Origin: Candidatus Tepidiaquacellales bacterium UBA2330
GTDB taxonomy: Bacteria; Bacteroidota; Ignavibacteria; Tepidaquicellales; Tepidaquicellaceae
Reading direction: 5' to 3'
NCBI GenBank assembly: GCA_002344965.1
Contig: DDUU01000058.1
Coordinates: 1 to 64,000, forward strand
DNA: 64,000 bases
Shown here in pieces: positions 51,741 to 59,882 of the stretch (within the stretch, counting starts at the first letter, position 1; each line of letters begins with the position of its first letter). The notes beneath the pieces are model-generated. The model was not told the DNA's origin. It ran no database searches and saw nothing but the letters and a program-made list of their open reading frames with translations. The position numbers were made by a program, and so were the translations under genes.

Positions 51741-52948
51741 TTCAGATTTAATAATTCTAATATTTTATCCGAAGCTGCATCAGCAGCTCTGCCTTTATTA
51801 TATGTCAGCAGCCCGGCAAGCTCATTTCTTTTTTGGGAAAATTCAGAAGGATTGCTTAATGCTCTCCCGACAGCATCATTTAACTGAGATAAATCTTCGA
51901 TTACAATCCCAGTATGTCTTCCGGCATTTGCCTTGGGATCATTTTTTACATACTCCGAGGAAGTCTTACCGAATCCGGTATAAGTTTCCTTTAATGTCTT
52001 CTCAAAAAATTCAGGACAGTCAATGTAAATGACCGGTCTGTCAAGCATTATAAATTCCAGCGCAACACTGCTCAGATCCGTTACCATAACATCTGACGCA
52101 GCAAGTAAAGGATCAGATTTGCCTTCGGTTACATTTCTGAAATTCTTAAATGAATTAAATTTTTCCAGATGCTTCTTCCAGTTTATTCCGCCTGTGTAAA
52201 ATTCATAATTTGGACCGTCCTCAGAACTGTAACTTATCGGATGCAATTTTATAATTATATTGACGCTTTCAATTTTCAGCAGTTCTTCAATAACACTTTC
52301 TCCGAAACTTCTGAGTGAAAGTCCTTTGTCCCACGATGGCGCATATATTATAGTTTTCTTATCTGTATCCAGCCCGAGCTCTGACAGCACTTTTTCTCTG
52401 CTGTACTTCCCGCTGAGGAGATCATCTGATTTTGAATATCCGATGTTAAAAAGTTTTATATCCATTTCCTCAAGAGAATAATCTTTAATGGTGTTTTCAG
52501 TCTGCTCTCTGTGAAGAGGACTTGTAAGAAAATGCACATTAAAATTAATGAAATCCCTTTTCTTATATGAATGATACTTTACCGGCTGATTATGATTGAT
52601 ATGTATCCTGATTGAATTTTTATTTCCTTTACCGTATATGTGAGGTGATAGAAATAAATCCGTTTCCTTTAAATCCTTTGCCATGCTGATGTTAAACTGC
52701 CTGCTTACCGGTATGCCGAATACATTCAATTCTACCGCTCCCGGATAATGAGTCGATATATAATAAGATATCGATTTGGTTTTCTTTCTTAGAGATTCAT
52801 AAACAGGTAATATGTAAGGAATAAATGACAACTCCTCTATATCAAGTATTACAGTTTTTTTTTTTCTGAATTTATCAATCAGCATTCCGGATTTGATCCT
52901 AACATATCCTTTTCCGCTGTTTTTCTCCGTGTCAGTTCTGATTCTCAA
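51737..52948 (-). CDS. CDP-glycerol glycerophosphotransferase-like (TagF/TagB-type) transferase
   Basis: A 403-residue GT-B phosphotransferase. Seen: IYGKGNKNSIRIHINHNQP, the N-domain His motif; IIYAPSWDKGLSL, matching the TagF APTxR/SWR region; IIIKLHPISY; and VTDLSSVALEFIMLDRPVIY, the SS-x3-E CDP-binding motif. Known: the family moves a phospho-alcohol from a CDP-alcohol to a glycan. It directly follows the phosphonate genes, so it may instead transfer a CMP-activated phosphonate. TTG start. An A11 tract (52855-52865) crosses codons 28-31. Confidence 0.88.
   Translation of the reverse strand: MRIRTDTEKNSGKGYVRIKSGMLIDKFRKKKTVILDIEELSFIPYILPVYESLRKKTKSISYYISTHYPGAVELNVFGIPVSRQFNISMAKDLKETDLFLSPHIYGKGNKNSIRIHINHNQPVKYHSYKKRDFINFNVHFLTSPLHREQTENTIKDYSLEEMDIKLFNIGYSKSDDLLSGKYSREKVLSELGLDTDKKTIIYAPSWDKGLSLRSFGESVIEELLKIESVNIIIKLHPISYSSEDGPNYEFYTGGINWKKHLEKFNSFKNFRNVTEGKSDPLLAASDVMVTDLSSVALEFIMLDRPVIYIDCPEFFEKTLKETYTGFGKTSSEYVKNDPKANAGRHTGIVIEDLSQLNDAVGRALSNPSEFSQKRNELAGLLTYNKGRAADAASDKILELLNLK
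52855..52865 (-). repeat. A11 homopolymer inside TagF-like gene
   Basis: Eleven consecutive A on the coding strand, the longest mononucleotide run I found in the window, located at codons 28-31 (R-K-K-K-T) of the TagF-like transferase. Any one-base slip would end the protein early, so this could switch the gene off and on. Confidence 0.92.
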
Positions 52949-54085
52949 TTAATATATTTCAAGTAAAATTCTTTCAAGTTCTTCTTTACTTAATTTTCTC
53001 GGGTTATTATTAAGTCTTTCAGTATTTATATTTTCCGAAATTATTTTCAAATCATCAGTTCCCTTTATTCCAAGGTCGGATAGTTTTATTTTCAATCCGA
53101 GACTGTCAAAAAACTCTTTCATGAACATTTTTGCATCGGAAATATTCCTGTAACCGAGTAACAGCGATAACTCATCCATATGATTTCTGTGCTCATTCTT
53201 ATCAATCCCGGGTGAAATATTTTCATCAGTTAAATGATAATTGAATTCCAGAAATTCAGGTAATGTAATACAGACCGCCTGTCCGTGAGGAATTCCGAAA
53301 TGCGATGTCATTGCATATGATAAAGCGTGCGGCGCTGTTGTCTTGGTTATATTTATCGCTCTGCCCGCAAGATTTGAAGCCATGCACATGTTATATCTTG
53401 AATTTTCATCAGGCTTATTTACGCATTTCTTCAGATTTTTCAAAATCAGTTTAATAGCTTCTCTTGAATATTCTCTCGATTCTTTATTTGAATTTACTGA
53501 CCAGTAAGATTCCGCTGCCTGAGAGAAAGCGTCTATGCCTGTTACAGCAGTGATATGCGGGTCAAGACTGTATGTAAGTTCAGGATCAATAAAAGCAATT
53601 TCAGGAAGTATAAATTCATCCGCAATTGAATATTTATTTATTCCTGAATATACTACAGCAAAATGCGTTGACTCACTGCCGGAACCGGCTGTTGTCGGAA
53701 CTGCAATCAAATCCTTGCCTTTTACGGAAATTTTCTTTTTTCCCGTTACTATATCTTCTGCTTCGCAGTCATGCGATGACATAATGTTTATTGATTTCGC
53801 TGTATCTATTACGCTTCCTCCGCCTGCCGCTATAACAATATCGCAGTCAGAATTTTTAAAAATCTCCGCGCCTTCTTTAATTTTGCTGATCTCAGGTATC
53901 TCGCCAATATCATTATAATGAATGATCTCAAAATTTCTTCTTAACGTTCCGAGTTTTTTCTCAGCGCCTGACGCAGCGTATGAATTTTTTCCCGTTACAA
54001 GAAAAATTCTTTTTATTATCTGCTGATCTATATGATCAGTTATACTGCTTAAACTTCCGTTCTCAATTATTACATTTTGATTCAT
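52949..54085 (-). CDS. Iron-type alcohol dehydrogenase, putative phosphonoacetaldehyde reductase
   Basis: A 378-residue group III (iron-type) alcohol dehydrogenase. Seen: AAGGGSVIDTAK for NAD(P), VPTTAGSGSE, DPELTYSLDP, TGIDAFSQAAESYWS, PHALSYAMT and FGIPHGQAV. In the third-from-last motif the usual metal-ligand His is Gln (SQAAE), while the Asp and two later His are kept. Known: PhpC-like relatives reduce phosphonoacetaldehyde to 2-hydroxyethylphosphonate. The gene overlaps the phosphonopyruvate decarboxylase by four bases, which strongly supports that role. ATG start. Confidence 0.88.
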   Translation of the reverse strand: MNQNVIIENGSLSSITDHIDQQIIKRIFLVTGKNSYAASGAEKKLGTLRRNFEIIHYNDIGEIPEISKIKEGAEIFKNSDCDIVIAAGGGSVIDTAKSINIMSSHDCEAEDIVTGKKKISVKGKDLIAVPTTAGSGSESTHFAVVYSGINKYSIADEFILPEIAFIDPELTYSLDPHITAVTGIDAFSQAAESYWSVNSNKESREYSREAIKLILKNLKKCVNKPDENSRYNMCMASNLAGRAINITKTTAPHALSYAMTSHFGIPHGQAVCITLPEFLEFNYHLTDENISPGIDKNEHRNHMDELSLLLGYRNISDAKMFMKEFFDSLGLKIKLSDLGIKGTDDLKIISENINTERLNNNPRKLSKEELERILLEIY

Positions 54086-55206
54086 TTTCTGATATACTCC
54101 GTAAAGCTTTTTTTATTTTCGGCAGGTGATGTATGAGGTCTTCCGAGATCAGGTCTTGAGCTGCTGCTTATCCTTATCTCAAGCATTGCAGGTCCTTTAA
54201 AATTTTTCAGTATTTCAAATTCATGTCTGATCTGCTCAGTAGTTTCGGCAAGCGCAGCCATTTTATAACCGCAGGCTTTAGCCGTTTCAGTAAAGCTTAT
54301 CTTAAATCCTGCAGTCGGTTGTCCGCCTACTGATTCATGCGATCCGTTATTAAGGATAATATGCTTAAGGTTTTCCGGAGATTCTGATCCGATCACTGCA
54401 AGCGATCCCATATGCATTAATACTGCGCCGTCACCGTCCAGTATAAAAACTTTTCTGTCTTTCCTGTTTAATGCAATTCCCAAAGCTATCTGGGAACTGT
54501 GACCCATTGATCCCACTGTAAGAAAATCATTAAGATTTCCTGAATTTTTTTTCTTTTGAAATTCATATAATTCTCTTGAAGCTTTGCCTGTTGTGCAGAC
54601 TAAAATATCCTCTTCTCCTGTCATTTCAGCAATCATTTTAACAGCTTCCTCTCTGCTTACAGTATAAGGATTTTCTGTTTTACTTACAGGAGTATAGCTG
54701 TCGAAGAAACCTTCGGAGATCAGCATTGCGGCAGGACGGTTTCCTGAAATTGAATCTGAATAAAGTTCAGAAATTTCAGATTCAGGATCAGAAGTATTTT
54801 GGTTGAAAATACGGAATGGAATTTCCATACACCTGAGCAGCTCAGTCATCACCCTGCCCTGCTTTATATGCTGAGGCTCGTCTTTTACTCCCGGCTCACC
54901 TCTCCAGCCGATCATTAATAATACAGGTATCCCGTAAACTTCAGGATCCGTTAACGACAACAGAGGATTTACCGCGTTTCCAAAACCTGAATTTTGCATA
55001 TAAACAAGTCCGGGCTTACCTGAAGACAGATAGTAACCCGCAGCTAAAGCTATTGCCGATCCTTCATTCGTACTGATAATATGATTTTCACGCGCGACAT
55101 TTTCATTGACATAATAACAGAAATTTTTCAGCAGCGAATCCGGTACGCCCGTATAAAAGCTGATTCCTTTTTCCGATAGTATTTTAAAAAAATCCTGCGG
55201 CTTCAA
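54082..55206 (-). CDS. ppd: Phosphonopyruvate decarboxylase
   Basis: A thiamine-diphosphate enzyme of 374 residues. Seen: YTGVPDSLLK at the N-terminus, catalytic-type Glu48 in STNEGSAIA, GWRGEPGVKDEPQH, the ThDP motif GDG (258-260) ending with NN (286-287), and GHSSQIALGIA. Known: it irreversibly decarboxylates phosphonopyruvate to phosphonoacetaldehyde, which pulls the unfavourable PEP mutase step forward. It starts at TTG three bases after the PEP mutase gene and overlaps the alcohol dehydrogenase gene, so the three steps are translationally coupled. Confidence 0.95.
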   Translation of the reverse strand: MKPQDFFKILSEKGISFYTGVPDSLLKNFCYYVNENVARENHIISTNEGSAIALAAGYYLSSGKPGLVYMQNSGFGNAVNPLLSLTDPEVYGIPVLLMIGWRGEPGVKDEPQHIKQGRVMTELLRCMEIPFRIFNQNTSDPESEISELYSDSISGNRPAAMLISEGFFDSYTPVSKTENPYTVSREEAVKMIAEMTGEEDILVCTTGKASRELYEFQKKKNSGNLNDFLTVGSMGHSSQIALGIALNRKDRKVFILDGDGAVLMHMGSLAVIGSESPENLKHIILNNGSHESVGGQPTAGFKISFTETAKACGYKMAALAETTEQIRHEFEILKNFKGPAMLEIRISSSSRPDLGRPHTSPAENKKSFTEYIRK

Positions 55207-55209
55207 TCT

Positions 55210-56508
55210 TTATTTTCCTTCGGGAATTAAATTCAGAATTTCATTAATTGACATCATATTATTGTCAGCTTCAAATGATCTGCCGTTTTCCAAAATTGAC
55301 TTTGCAGTTTCAAGCATCGCAGGATATGCGCTTCTTAATAAATGATTTGCATAAATTACAATACTTACCCCGCATTCTTCAAGCTTTTTTTCATGAATCG
55401 AACTGTAGCTTGAAGGCACTGCGACTAACGGCACTTTACGTTCAAACTTTTTATACTCCCTGCAAAACTCAATTATCTCATCCGGTGATTTTTCCTTGCT
55501 GTGAATCATTATACCGTCAGCTCCGGCTTCAATATACGCTCCCGCTCTTTCCAGAGCATCTTTCATTCCGGCTTTGAGAATTAAACTTTCAATTCTCGCA
55601 ATAATCATGAAGTCATCAGTTACTCGGGACTTCTTGCCCGCAGAGATTTTCATGCAGAAGTTTTCAATAGATTCCTGTGTCTGTTCTACATCTGTTCCGA
55701 AAAGAGAATTTTTTTTCGAACCTGTTTTATCTTCTATTATTACGGCAGATACTCCGAGTCTTTCTAACGTTCTCACTGTGAATACAAAATGCTCTGTTCT
55801 GCCGCCGGTATCTCCGTCATATATAATTGGTTTTGTCGTAACTTCAACTATGTCATTAAGTGTATGAAGTCTTGCTGTCAGATCAACTGCTTCTGTATCA
55901 GGTTTTCCTTTTGCAGTGGAATCTGTCAGACTGCTCAGCCACATACCGTCAAATTCTACTTTAATATTATCTCTGACGGCATTTACGTTTTCGACTATAA
56001 GTCCGGTAAGCCCGCTGTGCGCTTCCATAATTCTTACAATCGGTTTCGCACCAAGCAGTCTTTTTAATTTTTTCATCCTTACTTCAGGAGTTGTTCCGAT
56101 TTCTTTAAGACTTGCATTCAGCTGAGTGGATGAGACTCCTTTTGTATATTCAATTTCAACAAGCTCTCCGCCCCATTCCTTCAGCGCATCAATAACTCTT
56201 TGCCTTGTCTGTTTCTGAACTCCGTCTTTCCAGTCATCTCCGTGAACTACATAATCCGGCTTAAGCATTTGAAGATTCGAAACATAGTCAAGAGTTTTCT
56301 GCGGTACGACATTCTCCACTCCTTTTATATTTTTAATTATCAGCTCTCTCTGATCATAAGTTAAGGAAGGCAGTCTTTTATAACCTGCTATCGCTTCATC
56401 TGTTAAAAGACCGATCGTAACTTCGCCAAGCTTTCTCGCTTCATTGATAATATTAAGGTGTCCCGGGTGTATCAGATCCGCGCTCATCCCAACATAAACT
56501 TTTTTCAT
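55210..56508 (-). CDS. pepM: Cytidylyltransferase-PEP mutase fusion
   Basis: A 432-residue bifunctional protein. Seen: an N-terminal nucleotidyltransferase (about 1-140) with HPGH (14-17) and GVSSTQL (124-130); then a PEP mutase domain with DGDTGG (231-236) and the diagnostic EDK-x5-NS motif (EDKTGSKKNS, 259-268). Known: PEP mutase makes phosphonopyruvate; fused or adjacent cytidylyltransferases (PntC type) activate the finished phosphonate with CTP. Here the fusion would both start the pathway and make CMP-phosphonate at its end. The product after the alcohol dehydrogenase would be 2-hydroxyethylphosphonate. ATG start. Confidence 0.95.
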   Translation of the reverse strand: MKKVYVGMSADLIHPGHLNIINEARKLGEVTIGLLTDEAIAGYKRLPSLTYDQRELIIKNIKGVENVVPQKTLDYVSNLQMLKPDYVVHGDDWKDGVQKQTRQRVIDALKEWGGELVEIEYTKGVSSTQLNASLKEIGTTPEVRMKKLKRLLGAKPIVRIMEAHSGLTGLIVENVNAVRDNIKVEFDGMWLSSLTDSTAKGKPDTEAVDLTARLHTLNDIVEVTTKPIIYDGDTGGRTEHFVFTVRTLERLGVSAVIIEDKTGSKKNSLFGTDVEQTQESIENFCMKISAGKKSRVTDDFMIIARIESLILKAGMKDALERAGAYIEAGADGIMIHSKEKSPDEIIEFCREYKKFERKVPLVAVPSSYSSIHEKKLEECGVSIVIYANHLLRSAYPAMLETAKSILENGRSFEADNNMMSINEILNLIPEGK

Positions 56509-56517
56509 ATTACTTCT

Positions 56518-57495
56518 TCATTTTTTATTAAAATTAATGCTCCAGTCATTATTGCCGAGCATATTTCTGAATTCCCTGTTGAAAAGGATTTTGAATGTGT
56601 AACTGATCTGCGCAAAATAAAACGCCTTTCTGAATATTGCGTAATATTTATTTTTTTCATTTTCCAGAATATCATATTTAATTTTTCTGATGCTCCATCT
56701 CATCCATTGCTTTGCTGCATAAAATGAATTCTTTATAAGCGGTTTAAATCCTTCCCGATCTACGGCGTATATATTATAAGGAATACAAATTCCGTTATTA
56801 TGAAATCTTCTTTCTATGTCTTCCACAGTGGCGTTTTTTTTTGCAGACTGATAATGATACATCAGTGCTGCCGGCGCCCACCCTATCAGATAATTTTTTT
56901 TATATAATTTTTTCCAAAGTCCCGTCTCTCCGTCACCAATTAGCCATTCCCCCACCATCTCCGGATTGAATCCCCCGACTTCAAAAAGTATGTCTCTCTT
57001 TATACTCAGGTTTCCCGCATTCATATACAGACCGGGCTCGATTTTTATTTCACTGCCGTAATCAAGTCTTCCGAGCTGCCTTTCATAATCATAGATCCAT
57101 TCGGGAGGAGTTTCATCCCACTTGATCTTTATCTTTCCGGCTACACCGGCTACTTTGTCATTTATCATAAAAACTTTTTTTATCTCGTTCAGCCAGTCGG
57201 GAACAAGTATAGCGTCATCATCTGTAAACGACAGTATCTCGTTTTTCGCAGCCAGAATTCCGATCTGCCTTGCATAAACCTGTCCGGGTCTCGGGACAAA
57301 GTAATATTTTATATTTATGTCCGGATATTTTTTTATATAACTTTCAACTACTTCTTCAGTCCTGTCAGTTGAGTTATTGTTCACAATTATTATTTCAAAA
57401 TCTTCTGCAGGAAAATTCTGTGTTACAAGTGAATCCAGACACATTGGAAGTATATTTTCCCGGTTGTATGTCGATATGATTACAGAAAATTTCAT
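56518..57495 (-). CDS. GT2 glycosyltransferase
   Basis: A 325-residue family 2 enzyme. Seen: FSVIISTYNRENIL, IIVNNNSTDRTEE, SFTDDDAILVPDW for metal binding, and IGDGETGLWKKL late in the domain, where an ED/DG motif marks the catalytic base region. No membrane helix. It lies nine bases before the pepM gene, so it is probably expressed with the phosphonate module. ATG start. The sequence has an A9 run around residue 220. Confidence 0.91.
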   Translation of the reverse strand: MKFSVIISTYNRENILPMCLDSLVTQNFPAEDFEIIIVNNNSTDRTEEVVESYIKKYPDINIKYYFVPRPGQVYARQIGILAAKNEILSFTDDDAILVPDWLNEIKKVFMINDKVAGVAGKIKIKWDETPPEWIYDYERQLGRLDYGSEIKIEPGLYMNAGNLSIKRDILFEVGGFNPEMVGEWLIGDGETGLWKKLYKKNYLIGWAPAALMYHYQSAKKNATVEDIERRFHNNGICIPYNIYAVDREGFKPLIKNSFYAAKQWMRWSIRKIKYDILENEKNKYYAIFRKAFYFAQISYTFKILFNREFRNMLGNNDWSINFNKK

Positions 57496-57504
57496 TTTAC
57501 TCTA

Positions 57505-58188
57505 TCAGGAAATTGCTCCGTTTATATCCAGGGAACTTCCGTTGATATAATCTGATCCGATTAAAAAGTTTAAAGCGTTTAAAATGTTTTTAGGATCGCC
57601 GAACTTTCCTGTGGGGATTTTTTTCTTCACAACTGTTTGATATTCATCACTGACTTCCGTAATCATTCCTATTTCAAAATATCCTAAATTAAGACAGTTT
57701 ACTGTTATTCCTTTACCGGCATTCTCCGCTGCCATGCTTCTGGTCATTCCCCATAAACCGGCTTTGGATGCAGCGTATGCGCTCGTTCCGGGAATCCCTC
57801 TCTGCGCTACAATCGATGAAAAATTAATAATCCTTCCGTAACCCTGCTCTCTCATTATCGGCAGTAAAACCCTGATAATATTATATGTGCCGGTAAGATT
57901 AGTATTTATTACATTACTCCATTCCTCAGGTGATGACTTGTGAGCAATACTGTTGTAATTATTTCCTGCGCAGTTTATAAGAACTACTTCATTAAGCTGA
58001 TCTTTTATTTCCTCAGCAAATTTTTCCGCGCTTTTTATATCAGTTACATCCAATCTGAACATCAAGGGATTTTTTTCAAATTCACTGTTCTCTTTGAAAT
58101 ATGTTCCAATCACTTTCCTGTTTAATTTTAAATACTCTTCCATGAGATATTTACCTATACCTCTTGATGCTCCTGTTATTATTATCAT
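57505..58188 (-). CDS. Short-chain dehydrogenase/reductase (FabG-like)
   Basis: A classical SDR of 227 residues. Seen: TGASRGIG (5-12), INCAGNN, NFSSIVAQ with the catalytic Ser, and YAASK with Tyr and Lys, plus the C-terminal SSLDINGAIS. All catalytic residues are present. Known: this group reduces keto groups with NAD(P)H. Location between glycosyltransferase genes suggests reduction of a keto sugar or an acyl substituent, not fatty-acid synthesis; that part is inference. ATG start. Confidence 0.9.
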   Translation of the reverse strand: MIIITGASRGIGKYLMEEYLKLNRKVIGTYFKENSEFEKNPLMFRLDVTDIKSAEKFAEEIKDQLNEVVLINCAGNNYNSIAHKSSPEEWSNVINTNLTGTYNIIRVLLPIMREQGYGRIINFSSIVAQRGIPGTSAYAASKAGLWGMTRSMAAENAGKGITVNCLNLGYFEIGMITEVSDEYQTVVKKKIPTGKFGDPKNILNALNFLIGSDYINGSSLDINGAIS

Positions 58189-58206
58189 TTTATGAATTAA
58201 TTTTTA

Positions 58207-59871
58207 TTAAGCGAATTGTCTGATCTGCTCATCTTTTGTTTCAGTATCCGATGATATAAGATCTTCAGGAAGTACAAAATCTCCTCCGTCTGTTATTCTG
58301 TCACAGAGAAAATCCATATATTTGTTTTTCCCGGGTAGCAGACCTTCCAGTTTTGTAAAATCGATATAAAGATCTTCTTTTACAGCCGGTGTAAGCGGAA
58401 TCTGCTTTCTTATGAAATATGTGTAAGCATATTTTAGTGACAACTCCTGCATTTCACTATTCAGATATTTTATCTCTGACGCTTTCTTTAATAAAGTTTT
58501 ATAATTGTCTTTATCTATTCCGTCAAATGTAAATCCTTTCCCGGAATAATGAGCTTCTCCTGCAAGTATGACCGGCTTTCCCTGTATGGAAAGTTCCAGC
58601 CCTCCGGTTCCCATTACTGTTACAGCGCCGTCCAGTAAATTGTAAAAATCCAGCGGACTAAGATCGTCATCCATCTTTATTATTTTTATGTGATCCGGCA
58701 TATCAGGAAAATTTTTCTCCAGATAATTCTGACAGCCCGTTTCAGGATTGTCATTCAGCTCTGACGGATGTATCTTTATAAGCCACTGAACGTCCGTAAC
58801 ATTCCAAATTATTTTTACTGTCTCTCCAAGCCATTCATCAAAATTTTTATATATCATTGGAAAGTAATCCGATGCCGCGTCCCAGTTTATGTGAGTCATT
58901 ATTCCCCAAACAGGTTTTCCTTTCTTAAGTCCGTATCTCGAATATAAAGAATCTGTATCGCCTTTGTATTCTTTTAATAAACCTTTCAAATCCTGAGTGA
59001 CGTTTTCCTTATATCGGTTTGATAAAAATTTTAATAATCTTCTTTTCATATTTTCCGTCAGCGGCTCTTCAACAATTTTTTTCCATGAGCTTTCATGCAG
59101 AGTAAGAAATGTTTCCCGGAAATTATTTACGATTCCAAAAAAGAAATGCGCCGTAAGATAACAGCAAATATACGAGATCACAGGAATTTTCCTGGAGAGA
59201 GAAGTCGTAAGCGCCGGTCCCCAGTCTGCATATATCCCGTGTGACATATATACTTTGTCCGGTTTCATGTTATCCAGAGCATTTGAGGAAGTTTCAGCAA
59301 CAACAAGCGCTGCAAATGCATACTCTCTCAATATTTCCTCATATCCTGAAAATGAAGCTCCTCGCGTATGTCTCAGCATTGCTGACTCAAGATTGTTTCC
59401 CAGTTTATACCCGTTAAGTGACAGTGATTTGAAATTATCAAAATTTATTTCCTGAGAAAGTTTTCTAAGTTCTGCGGTTTTTTCTGATGATATATGCCCG
59501 CTCATATATGAATACTCCACACCTAAATTATCTAGTACTGCGGAGTTTTGTCTGATACACGCTTTGCAGTATTTTCCCCAGTCGTTTATTTCCACTTCCG
59601 GCTGATCTACTCTTCTTGCGCATGCTTTAAATACTCCGTCACATAATACAGTATGAACTTTCTTACCGCGCAGTTTTAAAGAAGCTGCAATCACTCCTTC
59701 AAGATTAGTCTGAATTATCATTCCCCCTGCTGACCAGAACAATATTTTTTCAGGATCTTCACCGGGAGATATTCCTTTACTGTATAGTTTTCTTAATTTA
59801 TTTTTCCTGTTAAGATCCTTAACGAATTTAAATCTTAATAACCGGCTCTTTAAGTAATATACTGGATTCAA
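58207..59871 (-). CDS. Large GT-B-like capsule-synthesis protein
   Basis: A 554-residue protein that I cannot place in a named family with certainty. Seen: an N-terminal basic segment, ILFWSAGGMIIQTNLEGVIAA, a Cys-rich patch (CDGVFKACA, then KYCKACIRQ), MSHGIYADWGPAL, WLIKIHPSELND, and VTVMGTGGLELSIQGKPVI, the last two typical for the donor domain of KpsC/KpsS-like or TagF-like GT-B proteins. The Cys pattern may bind a metal. TTG start. Function as a glycosyl- or phospho-transferase is likely but unproven. Confidence 0.8.
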   Translation of the reverse strand: MNPVYYLKSRLLRFKFVKDLNRKNKLRKLYSKGISPGEDPEKILFWSAGGMIIQTNLEGVIAASLKLRGKKVHTVLCDGVFKACARRVDQPEVEINDWGKYCKACIRQNSAVLDNLGVEYSYMSGHISSEKTAELRKLSQEINFDNFKSLSLNGYKLGNNLESAMLRHTRGASFSGYEEILREYAFAALVVAETSSNALDNMKPDKVYMSHGIYADWGPALTTSLSRKIPVISYICCYLTAHFFFGIVNNFRETFLTLHESSWKKIVEEPLTENMKRRLLKFLSNRYKENVTQDLKGLLKEYKGDTDSLYSRYGLKKGKPVWGIMTHINWDAASDYFPMIYKNFDEWLGETVKIIWNVTDVQWLIKIHPSELNDNPETGCQNYLEKNFPDMPDHIKIIKMDDDLSPLDFYNLLDGAVTVMGTGGLELSIQGKPVILAGEAHYSGKGFTFDGIDKDNYKTLLKKASEIKYLNSEMQELSLKYAYTYFIRKQIPLTPAVKEDLYIDFTKLEGLLPGKNKYMDFLCDRITDGGDFVLPEDLISSDTETKDEQIRQFA

Positions 59872-59882
59872 ATATGAATTTA

